Source of the DNA: Geosiphon pyriformis
Taxonomy: Eukaryota; Glomeromycota; Glomeromycetes; Archaeosporales; Geosiphonaceae
NCBI GenBank assembly: GCA_016748015.1
Contig: JAAOMT010000638.1
Location: forward strand, 1-64,000
Direction of reading: 5' to 3'
DNA length: 64,000 nucleotides
A program made the position numbers and the translations under genes. Below are positions 35,190-48,050 of this stretch, one piece after another. The notes beneath the pieces were generated by a model, which had not been told where the DNA came from, searched no databases, and saw only the letters and a list, made by a program, of their open reading frames with translations. Every line of letters begins with the position of its first letter. The first letter of the stretch is position 1.

Positions 35190-36459
35190 GATATTGAAGA
35201 TGACTTTAAAGACCACCATTGAATAATGTTTGCTTTGCATGCACCCCTTTAACCTTGATTCTTTAAACAGATGGACTCGAATTTTTTAAACTTTAATTCT
35301 GCAGATTCATTATAATCTATAGATATTAATAATATAACTAAAATTTGGATACGAAAGGTTCACATGAAATTTGTGCTTTTAATATCAATCTTTTCTTGAA
35401 ATTTTGAAGGTGACGAAATATGCCGATCATCAAGTTACTCATGTGAATACTGTGCAGGGTGTTTTAAATTGGTAAAAAAGGTAGCTTCGAATGCTTTGAA
35501 AATAATGGTTCAGTGATTTTTAATGAGGCATTATTGTTAAGAGAATAAAATTTCTAAAATTATCAAGTCTTAAAAATTAACTCCAACTTAAATTGGCTGA
35601 ACAAAGCATAATAATTACATGTGTTTGAAGGAATGTAATGAAGGAAGACAAATCATCTTATTACTAATAGCACAATTCACTTTTGCATTATAAAGCATAG
35701 AATTATTTATTGGCCAGCTGTTCAAAATTTACAAATAAACTTTACACAGATCGAAGAATGTTTATAAAAGTAGGGAACTTCGATTTGAAAAGAGAGTTAC
35801 ACCAAGTAAATACAAAGATGATGTGCATGGGGGGTTTTTTTTTTATCTGGAGGAAGTTTTTTTTTGTAACCATAAATGACCATTTTCTGCGTCATATAGT
35901 ATAATAACTAATTTTACCGCGCCTATAAAGTTTTATATTAGAGAGAAATTTAAAACAGTTATTCTCCAAATAAAGGATTAAAAAATCAAAGCCTTACGCT
36001 AGGAATGCATACAGTTCCACCATAATTTTAAAAGGTGAAATTTAGCCACACTCCATAATCCTCAGTATCAGAAAAGATGTTTTGATTCAATAAGATATAA
36101 ATTAGTTGAAGTAAATTCTTCTCACTTTATTTTAAATTGAGGCATGTGGAAGTGACTTGATAAAAAGTCGATTAATTTATATAATACTGAAAAACATTGA
36201 CTTAAAATCCATGTTTCTTTTAAAAGTGAACGCCCGAATAAATTAATGAATAGGTTGGTTAATAGATTCAAAATTTTAAATTTATCAGATGGGTATTTTT
36301 TTAGAAGGGAAATTTTTTCAGAAGGGTGCTTTTTCAAAAAAGTATTTTTAATTCTTAATAATCTTACATATTTTCCCACACTTTTACACTCTGAAATGAA
36401 AGAAATCAAGTATAAAACCTTTTCGCTGCTGTTCAAATATCTATGAACAAAAATTATCG
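35190..36459. other. Intergenic, no gene seen
   Basis: Mixed AT-rich sequence. Frames at 35710-35904 and at 36122-36446 on both strands have no recognised features. Confidence 0.45.
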
Positions 36460-38620
36460 TTCATAAATCAAAATTAGTTCACATTTAATGTCTGCTTTTT
36501 TTTTGTTAAAATAAAAAAACCTAAAAACTTTCTTTACATATTATAAAGTTATATTTTCAATATTTATAATAAAATATTTGAAAAATTTTTTTGTAAATGG
36601 TAATATTATTCATTCAGGTAATTCACAGAATTTTGTATTTAATTTGATAAAAAAGTTCAAATTCAGGTTTTTTGATTAAAAAAAAGTTTTAAGAATCAAG
36701 TTTTTATTAATTTTTGAAAAAACATATATAGATATATTTAAAAAAAAATTATACAAAATTTATCTTTGTCTGATTATTTTAAAAGTTAAAATTTTTTAAT
36801 TACAAAATTTTAATATTTATTTAAAAGGCATTTATTTTTACATTGCAACTTTGAAAAAAAATTTGCAACATATTTTTGAAAAACTTTTTTATGAAAATTT
36901 GGTTTAAAAAAAATAATTCAACCAAGTTAAAAGTATTGCACAATTATCAATTATTTACATTTTATTACGATTTTGTAATAATATTAGTCTTTTGAAAAAA
37001 TTATTAAAAGTAAACAGTTACAACCAATTGAAATATAAATAATAATTCACATTTTTGATTTTATTATGTCTTTTATTTTTCTATCTGTTTAAGTAAATTA
37101 TTTATTTTAAAACTTGGACAAAAATTTAATGATAAAAAATTCAAAGTAATTTTGTTTTTCGTCTCAAAATAAAAGTTTTTTTTTTTAATAATTTACTATT
37201 AATTTATTACCAATTTTTTTGTTTAATTAATTAGTCTTTTTGTTTATAAATTGCGATCTTTATTACATGTGTGGTCAATGGCTTAATTTTTATTAATTAT
37301 TTTTAGGGTATCGCTTTAATGTATAACCTTAAATTTTTAATATATATATATATTGTTAACTATGTTTTTTTTTAAAAAATTATTATGTTGCCAAAATTTT
37401 TACCAGCTATTTTGAGTTTCAATAAATAAAAATTTTTTCAGAATTTCTAAAAATAAATGTATTTTAAATAATTTTTTTTACTATTTTCAACTTTTCAAAC
37501 AAATATTTATATTATGTCAATATTTTTTTATATTTTTTTATGCCATTAAAATTTTTTTTCTAAATATTTAATTAATCTTGCAAAAATGAAAGACTCATTA
37601 AAATTCAAATTTTTATTGCATTAAAATATTTTAGTTTTTATACATTAAATATTAAATTTTATTAAGTAACTTTATTTTATATAAGATTTAATTTAATTTT
37701 ACATGTTATTAGTTTTATCAGTTATAAGATTAGTTTCAGAAATTATTTAATCTTTTTGAATTATTATATATTCAAAAAAAAAAAATTTTTTTTGGATATT
37801 TTTTACGTAAATCGTATTGTTATCTAAAAATTATTTTAAACATTGTTAAAAATTGTAATATTGTTAAAAAATTTAGTAATTACACAAAGAGAGTATTGAA
37901 AAATTGAAAAAGTGAAAAAAATTAAAAAATTTTAAGTTTATGATAAATTAATATATTTAAATTTAAGTCATTTTTTTCAATAGTCTTGTTTTACCCACTG
38001 TAAAAAGCAATTATTTTTTGAAATCTCTTTAATTTGCCAACTTTTTTCCAAAATCGTTTTCTTAAATGATCAGAATATATTTGCTAGCTTTTTTTCAATG
38101 AACTAATACATGTACATTTATATTGTTTTCGTATAAAAAAGAATTTTCTGAAATTGTAGATATTTTATTCGCACAACAGTTAAAAGTATTTTGGATTATT
38201 TGAAAATGGAAAATACAATAAAATATATTAGTAAATAAAATAAAATTAAATGCATTTTTTAAAACTAATTAAAATTTAATACACAAAAAAGCAGACAATT
38301 TTAAAGCCTTTTACGCACTAAAAAAAAATTGCCATAAATAAAATTATCTTTATTATTGAAAAAAAAATTAAATTTGATTTTCTAAAAAATTGTTACTTAT
38401 TTTATACAAATTTTAGAGCCTTGAATAAAAACTCAACTTTTTAGCAATTTAATTCTTCTGAATGATTATTTGATGCCAATTTTCAGCACAAATTTTATAT
38501 AATTTCCCATGTCAGAAAAATAACAACTTTTCAACTTTTTTTACTCAAACATTTTAAAAAATTTTTTTTTTTTAAAGATTTAATTAAATTTTTAATTATA
38601 TAAAATTGAAATGGTGTATA
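36460..38620. other. AT island
   Basis: About 2.1 kb of A/T homopolymer-rich sequence with almost no CG dinucleotides and no coding signal, similar in texture to 28.5-31.2 kb. Confidence 0.6.
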
Positions 38621-41600
38621 ATTTTTTATATATATCTTGAGGCATTGCATTTTTGGGAAGACAGCTTGTTTTTTGTGATCAAATAATTTGTATGTTAGCA
38701 CTTCTGCATAGATAAAATATAAAGCAAAATAATTTACAGGGGTTTGTATGTTACAATTTGCAAAAATCAATTTCAGAAAAAGGAATATTTGAGCTTAATT
38801 TTTGATAAATGACCAAGCTTCATAAGAAACAAAACACAGCGCTACTATATATCACAAAAATGGTCACATGAAATGTTTTATTTACAAATTTGTAAAATTG
38901 AATTAGAGAGCTTAGATTATTGAAAAAGTAAAAATACATCCCTGTTGTTTAACAGGCAGTCATTAAACGTGGCAAAATTGGCTCAAAAATAAAATGGTAA
39001 ATTAAAAAAGGTAAAGGTAATATATGATTTTAACAAATACTTTTAGAAAATTTTCTTTATATATATTCTTAGAAGGGTTAACAATCAGGCTAATGATCAT
39101 TGATCAATTCAACGGCTCTGTTTAAAAAAGCTTCCAAGTTAAAAACAAATTATTAACGACTTGTAATAAGTATCTAATGGCAAAACACGTGTAATAATCT
39201 TAAAGAGAAATCTGATCATTTCCACAAACTAATTTTCTGCTTAGCTATAAAAGATGATGATTTCAATTTTATTTTTCTTAGAGAAGCGTTGTACAGTCCT
39301 GGAAATCGTTTCCAATTTTATTTTAGGCGGTTTCATAATTAAGAGACTTTATTTATAATTTTTTTTTTTTTTTTTACATATGACCATACTTCTTCTTCCT
39401 ATACGTGTTAAGAATCTAAGCAAACAATAACTTTTTACATACGATTGATGTGCTGACAATTCTTATTTTGTTCAAAGCGCATCTGTCATGGTGTTCCGAT
39501 CCTTTGAAACCAGAATTGAATTTTTAGTTAGCAGTTAATGCCTAGATAAATAAAGTTTTGGGATAATTTTGAGTACCAAGTCGGATTATACAAGGCTACA
39601 AACCTTACCGAAATTGTTCAAAGATTGGCATATTTCAGTCCAGCTAAGCAGATAGTCAGAAATAAAAGTAAGCGAAAAATATTTACCGGTGATATTTGTA
39701 AAATCTTTCTGTGCAAATTGACTATAGAATTGCTGGTGGATAAAGGTAGGATATAAGAATGGGGAATAATTTTTAGAATTGTTCAAGATGACCATTTAAA
39801 AAATATACTTTACCCTATGACATGACAAATGCCAAGAGAATTTTCATAATTTTAAAGTATAAAAAAATACATAATAAGAATAAACTATTATGTGAATGCA
39901 TATTAATTTGGGAAATTCATGTCATACTCTTAAGTGAAAAAGCTTTCCATGCGTGAATTCTTTTTACATCCTAGCAAAATTTTGATCAATCAGCCCCTTT
40001 ATCAGACTTCAAATGACCTTGAAAAAAATACCAAATATAGGGAATTTTCTTGCTACAATGATTCTTTGCAATTATAATTGTTTTCAATTTGAAATATTTT
40101 CCAATTCCAAAGACTCATCCTTAAAATTAATTATTGCATAAACCTAATTGTATTGCATGATAGCCAAAAATTGTCAAAGAGCATTGGGCGTCAAACCCGG
40201 GAAATTTCGCCAAGGCTTAGGACTTTGAACCAGAAATTTGTTTCAGGATAGGTTTTATAGGAATATTCAGGAATAGATCTTCCAATTGAAAACAAGAATA
40301 GAAGAATTACGTTTTCCGAGAATTCAATCTTCCACCTTTCTGATCCAATTTTTAATACTTCAATTAACTTTTTACGAGGTTCCACGAGAGAAATTTGGGT
40401 TTTAAATTTCTATGCGGCAAATCAAATAATCATTCTGAGGACATTGGAGTCTTTTCAATTTTTATTGCAAGCTAATAATTCTTCAAAGACAAGCAAATAA
40501 GTAGAAATTTCGATTCCTTTTTTTAATGGTTTCATTTTCGATAGGTAAAACATCAGGGTTCTCACATTTTTTTCGTTAAAATATGCGCTCTCAAAAATTT
40601 CCTCGAAAAATTTCCGATCATATTTTCCAGTAAGAATTATTTTTCTTTTCTTTGTTTACTTTTACATCGACAAAAGAGGAAAAGATTTTCATATTATATT
40701 ACTCTATCTTCTTTGAGATCGAAAGTTTAGGATTATATATAGAACAAAATATACATTGCAAAGCAAAAGCTTCTAAAAATCGAAGCGAAATTTAACTCAA
40801 TATTCCCATTGAGAAACTAATTATTATTTATAGAAAAAAATTAATTTTCAATATCTCAAGTGATTGCACCGCAAATGATTTTGTTTGCGAGCATTCAGAA
40901 AATCAACAGAGGAAAATCTTATTATTTAAGTTTTTTTTTACATAATTTCAAATGGTGATAGACCCGATTTTAGGCGGGAACCATTTATTATCTAATCGAA
41001 TGCTAATTATTAATAATCAATTGATTAAATTTGTATTTTTATCATGAGTAACAATCAAAGATAATCATTTTTGAAATGGGATTTATATCATTGCAATACT
41101 TTTCTAAATTTATATATTTGATTCCGTTCCATTAATTTAATCAATCAGCAAAAGGTTACTGAGTAGATATTTCTTTTTTCTAAAAAAGAACTTTTAGAGA
41201 AAGAAAAAAGAAGAATTAATATTATGATTTTCTGAGCTTTTATTTCCAGAATCATAAAAATAAAATAAAAAAAAATAAAAATAAAACATTTGAACAATAT
41301 CTCAATTTAATTCTTGAATTTTCATGTGCTGCATATATAAACCATAATTTCACTAAAATTTTTCTTTGAGAGCTAAGAATCTGATTTTGTAAATAAATCT
41401 ATGTGAAACTAATAAACTTCAATCTATAATTCTCAAGATGACTTTCAAATATTGTCGTTTACTATTTTTTTATCATCTAAAATAAACTTTCAAAAAATGA
41501 TTATTCACAGAATTATGGTTAAAACTAAAAAATAATTGGCAAAGTGATTTAAATTGTTGAAGCCTAACTAAAAAATTCTTATTTTATTGTCAGATCAGGC

Positions 41601-44600
41601 TAATTCAACAATATCAATGTATGCTTTCTAACAATATTTATGACATTTTAAAAAATTTTCTCATAACATTTTTTAAATTTAGTTGATTCATATAAAACAA
41701 AATTTTGTGTTTAATAAAAACTGCTAATAAACCTCCCTTTTTAATTTTTAAATTATAAGAACAATATTGGATTAATCTGATTTAAAAAAAAAACTGCGAA
41801 AAACCTATTTATCAAGATTAAATAAAATTTATATCAATTATTAAGTAATTTAAGAAAGTTTTTATACTCACTCAACATTAATCATGATAATACATATAAA
41901 AAAAAAAAAACAATAAGAAATTTTAATGAATTGTTTTCGCAACAAAAAATTGTTTATATCCTAAATTTTTAATTTTATATATTCATAATTTTTTCAAACT
42001 AAACTTTTAAGCTTACAAAAACAATAAATAATAATCATCATCATCTTTACGTCAGTGATTATTCTAGAGAGAACATGATAGCATAATATTGCAGAAGCAA
42101 TCCTGTAAAACTAAAAGAATGAAATCTATGATTATCATCAAAAAATAAGTCAGCCTAACTTAAAATTGACTTAAGCTGATTATTTATCATTTTTTATCGA
42201 ATCTTAAGAAAGGTTTAAATTTCGCTACAAAGAAAGTTCCCGAACGTGAATTTTGAATTTGGGGCATAGTATTATTTTGCAAGGAAATAATGTCCATTTA
42301 TCACTCTTTTCTTCGTTTGCAATAAAACCTAACGTATTTTTTTTACCTCAGCAAAAGACTCTTATATTTGAGCTATAAGAAGTTTGAAAGACTCAAAATT
42401 GAGTTTAACAAAAATTTGAAAGCTATTTATTTCCAAGAAATTTGAAATCAAAATTTTCCCTATTCCTTTCAAGATTCTTGTAAAGGTTATTGCGATATTT
42501 TTTAATTAATTATTAATTAATTCTTTTTTCTGAACAAAGTTTCGATCTTTCACCTTACTAATGGAAAAATGAACTGTTAGGTATAAAGATGTGCTGAAAA
42601 AGAAAATCTACTTTTCGGATATATGGTATTTCTAAATTTTTTCTAAATACTTTATCCTCAGGTACGAATTTTTTTTATTTTCAAATATCAAATATGATTT
42701 ATTTCGGACGATCAAAAATCCTTTTAATAGTTTTTTTACGATGAGCACTTTTTGGCTAAATCTTTTTTTCAAAAATTAAATTCATTCAAAGTATCCATGA
42801 TCAAAGTTCCTTAAGAAGGTTTAAAGAGACAGAAATTTAGTATTAAAAAAATTTTTTACCTTCTGAAAGAAATCGAGATACAAAAAAATTATTTTAACAT
42901 AAAGTTTTTTACTTATCCAAATATAGTAGCGTAAAGCCTTAAAATATGGATGAACAAAATTAATAATAACAAGAAACGCCAATCTGTTAAAAAGTTGACT
43001 TAATGAACTGCTGCAAAAACCTTTAAAACAAACAATAAATATTTATGCCATGAGGGAATTTTAAAATAATTTTGTGACTTTCGATGTCACACATAATTAG
43101 TGTAGTTTTTATCTTCAAAGTTTTAAATTTTCTTTCCGATATCACCGCCCAGATCACATTTTGATAATAATTTTTAAAAAATTAAATCAGATATCAGCTT
43201 TTAAAATCAAAAAAAAATTGCCCGATCGGTAAACACAGTTTTTCGAATATTTGACTTTAATAATAATTCAAGTTTCATAATCTTAATTGATAAATTTTTG
43301 TAAGTTTACGTTAGAGTTAAATCATATAAAACTTTTGATGAGTTCATCAAAAGAATTTAAAGTTGTTGGGGATTTCAAGTTTTCCTTGCGGCATTTTTGA
43401 AATACGGACAGGATAAATTTTAATTTTCAGGTCATCATATAATAATACGTTTACTATGCGCGTTCTCGGCATTCGTTGCTCAGTGAAAACATTTTTGGGA
43501 AATCACGATATTGATATTTTTACGAATCTATTATTGTTAAAATATCAGAATTTTATTGATCACAAATATCACAATAAAAAGACAAGAATACTATTAAAAT
43601 TAAACCTGAATACTCGAAAGATAATGACAAATTAAATTGATCATTTCTTCCCACAGTCGTGGAACGAATTCGAATTGAAAGATAATATATTCACTCGATG
43701 CGAAATATTTTCTCTTAGTTTATAAATATTTTTGACTTCTTACATAATATATAAGGAGGAAGTATTTTGAAAAATGGGAAAGTTTGATCGATTCGAAGAA
43801 TTTTGATTTAAAGGACCGTCTTGCTCCCTTTCGAGAGGGTGCATCAAAGGAATGTGAATAAGAGAAAAGAAAATCGCAAAATAAAGGGTGTTGACTTTGA
43901 AAACATCCCAACCAAAGTTAAAGATGTTTTCTTGGTAATGAAAAAATTTTTTTAATGCGCTCATTGGCCCTAATATCTGAAAATTTTCAAAGTCAACTAA
44001 CTTTATTGTGTGATATACATAACAAGTGCCATTATTGCTCAGCAAAGCACTTCATTTGGTCTTAAAGTGATTTCATTTCTTGAAAATTTTTCATTGGTTG
44101 TTTTTTGCTGCTTTGTTCTTGGAAAGATTAAGCCTTTACCACTTGTTCATTAGTCGATTGTTGTGACAATTTTGTTCCAGGTTTGTACATGATTTTTTTC
44201 ACTTTCTGCAAATTTTTTTGATGATGAAAATTGCAGTTAAACTCTTTGCAAGTTTCATTGGTTAGAAAAGGCGATAAATTACTCTGAAAATTCACTAGAT
44301 TCTCGATTGTTTTACTCGATTTCAAATGGCTATGCTTGGGGTACTTTCTCATGTGCCTTATGAATAGATCTATAAGGAATAAGTCATCCCTGCTTTTCGC
44401 ATGCATTGTTTAATGAAGATTTTGGTGCATGAACTATCTATCTAGCAACAATCAAAAACTGGCTTATTCCAAAAATTTTCGAAAAATAAAGTTAAAAGAT
44501 ATCATGGTGTAGTGTTAACAATCTGTGAATTCTTCCTCCCCCAAACAATGTCAAGAAACTCGGGTTGCATTTAATAAATTATCCTGCTTGACAGGTAAGA

Positions 44601-44779
44601 ATTTTTTAAAATCAAGGGTTCAAATAAAATTCTTACTGTTTATCAGCAAGAAGGCGTAAGTTAATTGTGACAATAAAATTGATCACAGAGCTTACAACAG
44701 TTGATAGCCAGTTAATCTCTTCGTTTTGGCAGGCCAATTAAACTAGTACCTGATAAAGTTTGGGAAATGCAGGCATCAG

Positions 44780-44890
44780 GGCTTAGCCTGAAAGACGCCT
44801 TGCTACCCTTACCCACCGTACAGCATGCCATTTAAAAAATGCATCCATTTACAAGATGCCAGACTTTAGGGTTTGAGTCACATTTATAAA
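44780..44890 (+). repeat. Possible tRNA-derived SINE fragment
   Basis: GGGCTTAGCCTGAAAGACG is a loose A-box match and, about 80 bp on, GGGTTTGAGTCAC is close to the B-box consensus GGTTCGANTCC. The segment is richer in GC than its surroundings. Spacing is wide for a tRNA gene and no acceptor stem closes, so it is not called a tRNA. Confidence 0.2.
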
Positions 44891-45147
44891 TGCCACTGCA
44901 TTTATATTTTTTCCCCAAGATTTGGCACCATTTATGATCCCTTTCTATTGGGTCATTCCCCGTTTCTAAGAAAAAAATGTAATTGATCGTTTATAATTAA
45001 TAAAGCGAGAAAAAACCTTTCCTGGCTTCTAGGCAATTTTACCCAAAGACTAGCAAAAAAAAATATAGTATGGTGCTGGCTTATCAATAGTTAATATCGT
45101 ATTCCTCTCTCAAAAGGAAAAAAAGGCAGTTTACTCATTAACGATCA

Positions 45148-45169
45148 ACACACACACACACACACACAT
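45148..45169. repeat. (CA)n microsatellite
   Basis: Eleven CA units in noncoding sequence. Confidence 0.9.
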
Positions 45170-46704
45170 AAAAAGTAGGATGCTCGCATGTGCAGCTTTC
45201 AAAAAAATACCATTGTTTGCTCCCTCAAAAGATAATTATATATTGAAGGAACCTACCTTTTTAGTATGCTACAATTTATAGTTTCAATCCACAACTGATA
45301 TATTGAGAATTTTAGAGGAAATTTTCTTTCAATCTGTAAGTACTACATTATATCGTTAAGTGCTTTTTCTTGAAAATCATTCATATTTCACCACTTGCAA
45401 AGATCTTTACTGTCTTTGAGACAATATTTTATTATTAACAATATCAGACAATATTTCTTATCATTTGAAATAATAATCTCAAATCCATCAATTAGATTGA
45501 TATTTTTTTTTATTATGGCGTGAGTAAATTAATTTTTTCTTAAACGCACGCTGAAAACATTTATATCAAAAAAAATCAGAGACCGGAAAAACCCTCCCAC
45601 TTATTTGATTCCATTTTGGGTTTCCTAAACATTTCAGATTCTAATTAATTTAAATTACATTCCTAAATTTTGTTAGAGCAATATCTGTGCATAACAATAA
45701 AAACAAGGATGCACCGATATCTCGTTTTTTGGAAATTTTCTAACGCAGTTATCTCTTTTAGCTCGATCATAGATTTTGAAATTTCATTAAGCTTCGTTTC
45801 ACAATTGCTTATTATAATAATTTTATAACACACACTTTTTATTTTAAACAACATCTACGATTTTTTAAAACTGAATAAAGCATAACTAGTGTGATTTAAC
45901 GGTCAAATTGACGAAAACATTCATTATTTAAACAGATATAATAAAATTTATGGTTACTTGTCCCTATTTGAATCTTTAAGACAAAGAAAAATGGTTGTGA
46001 AATAGTACTCGTATACATTGAGGAAGAACTTGAAAATATTTTGTCCCTCTAATATTTTGAAAGAAAAAAATTGCTAAGCTTGTCAGGAGATAGCAAATGT
46101 TACAGTTTAACTTTGAGAACATTTTTAAAAAAATTTTCAAATAAAATTTTTTTAAGTCAGAATTAACAAATATCACAAAAAATTAATATTATAAAAAACA
46201 TATTTTTTATGGCATATACACTATATCTTATATCTAAAAACAGACAAGTTATTTAATTGAATCAGTGAATTTTTACATTTATATATTTTTCTAATGAAAA
46301 CAAACTTTTAGGATTTATTTTCCTTGCTAGAATACAGTCATAAAGTTGATTACTAAAATGAAAACAGTGTTACTGAATTGATCAAATATTTCATAAATTT
46401 GTAAAATTATATATATATTTTTTGGGCTCACAATTATTAAAACAAAAAGGTAGTATTTATTCTTTTTTGAATACAATTTTAAAATAAATGCTTAGTCATT
46501 CTTAGTTTATTTGAAATATTATGAAATCAAATGAATGAGTTAAATATTTTTAGGCAAGGCTCTTGTTCAAAATAAAAAATTATCAGTACAAAAGTATATT
46601 TATATCTTGATGTGAGATTTCAAAAATTGAATCATGATCCTTTATAAGACAAGACCAAAGTTATTTGACTAAGTGTAGTAATGCATATGACAACACAATT
46701 TGAA

Positions 46705-48050
46705 CAAACCTGAATTCATTTTCGTGCAATTCCTGAAAATTATATACCGAGATAAAGACCTAACTCTTGATTCGATTGTCCCAAGCTTAAATTCTAAAAA
46801 GAAAGTGTGAAAATTAAAATAAGTGTGATAGTAAAAATATTAAAAGAATTGAGTAGACTTTGATGCAAGATTTTTAATAGTGCTTAGTAATTTTAGCTTA
46901 CAAAAAAAACTTTGGATAAATTGATAATTGATATAAGCAACCAAAAGAATAAAAAGTTGTTTTCTTTATTCTAAAACAAATTTAAGCTTATTTTTATTTT
47001 TACCATATTTCACTAACTTCGTTACTGCTCAGATCATAATGTTTATGCACTGCATAGTGTTTGAAAGAACTTTTTTAAACCGTATTCAGTTTCTAGCCAC
47101 GATTCTCTTTCATGGTAGAAAAATGCGTCTTTTGGCATAAGCTGTTTTGATAATAATCATTTGAATGAGTTAATTTTTCTTTCATATAACATGATTAAAG
47201 TCAGCTCACCACCGCTGAAATAACATCTGAAAAAAAAATTGTTTGACAATTCCTAAAATTAGTTTTATGTAAAAATTCGATCTCTGCTGCTTTAGAATAG
47301 ATTTCGAATCCTTTTTCAGAATTTCTAGTTGTTCCCTGTCCACCATGTAAGGTTGTGTTAGACATCTGAATTCCCCAATTCGGCTGCCTTTGAGTAATGC
47401 TCATATGCTTTCCCAAAATCTTTTGTTATTCAATACTATGCTCAACAAAGCAATAGAAAACACTCTCCTGCATATTTTACACAATTTATTAACAAAGAAT
47501 GACATCATTCTTTGAACATAGCCAATCCGAATAGCATCGATTAGAGCTTCTTCGGTGATTAAACGGGTCCGGATAGAATAAAATCAGAGAAATTTGTTCT
47601 TATTTTGAGTGAACGCTAAAATGCAGGATATCTGTCTATTCACAACTAAGCTTTTCTTAAGTTCAGCTGTCGATTAAATTTATAGAAAGTTTAAAAATAA
47701 GCAATAGGTATTTAGATTACATTTTAAGGCAAAAATTGAGGTGAGACTAAAACAATATTTACCAATAATTTTTTCTCCAAGCACAACTTTTTCAACATCA
47801 TTTTGAGAATAATAATAATAAGGAAAATTTGCAAGTATGGCCATAACTCTTAAGAAGCTTATTTTCATTTGGCATCCTTTTGAAAAATTTTAGCTTATTA
47901 ATTTGTTGACTCCTTTTTGTCGCATTCATAATTTGACTCCCATTTAAAATTTAAGAAAGTTCTGTAGATAAATGCCAGTGTGCAAATAATTATAAGAAAC
48001 TTGACCTTTTTTAAGCTTCATATTCGACTTTAACTAAGTCAAGAATTAGG
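46705..48050 (-). pseudogene. Class 3 lipase pseudogene, paralogue of the gene at 2963-4481
   Basis: The minus strand reproduces the lipase gene piece by piece in the same order. It has a hydrophobic N-terminus with FLNFKWE (compare LNLKWG), then MAILANFPYYYYSQNDVEKV ending EKIIG at a GTAAAT donor (compare MAIYANIPYCISHNEIG ending VYG at GTAATT). It continues LITEEALIDAI...VQRMMSFFVNKL (compare LENTLVDSI...VQKMIPFFMNKL), MPKDAFFYHERESWLE (compare MPKGLFLHHEPEYWLG) and a last exon LGTIESRV...NCTKMN (compare LGTIDSEI...NCAKMN). Frameshifts and stops occur in the middle exons, and the segment with the nucleophile elbow and TFGTPRIGN is absent. In its place lies a Sel1-like segment. Not expected to encode a functional enzyme. 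Confidence 0.85.
47245..47435 (-). pseudogene. Sel1-like repeat fragment inside the lipase pseudogene
   Basis: Minus-strand frames read DFGKAYEHYSKAAELGNSD and, about 30 codons on, EKGFEIYSKAAEIEF. The KA(F/Y)E.YSKAAE core is the hallmark of Sel1-like (TPR-related) repeats, common in Glomeromycotina proteins, often with kinase domains. Stops separate the two repeats. Where the parent lipase has its nucleophile region this segment appears instead, so it looks like an insertion or a recombination product. Confidence 0.6.

Larger units (their letters stand above)
38621..46699. other. Gene desert with minor fragments
   Basis: No gene supported. A minus-strand fragment at about 39.58-39.85 kb has two splice-like junctions but runs into stops (see findings). 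Frames at 43720-44045 and 44128-44406 are moderately diverse in composition but match no family. A (CA)n run lies at 45148-45169 and a tRNA-like SINE candidate at about 44.78-44.9 kb. Confidence 0.4.

Noticed and set aside
43720-44406. Two adjacent minus-strand frames of 92-101 codons
   Set aside because: Composition is fairly diverse, but no motif, no splice link between them and no promoter was found. They are left as unexplained rather than called.
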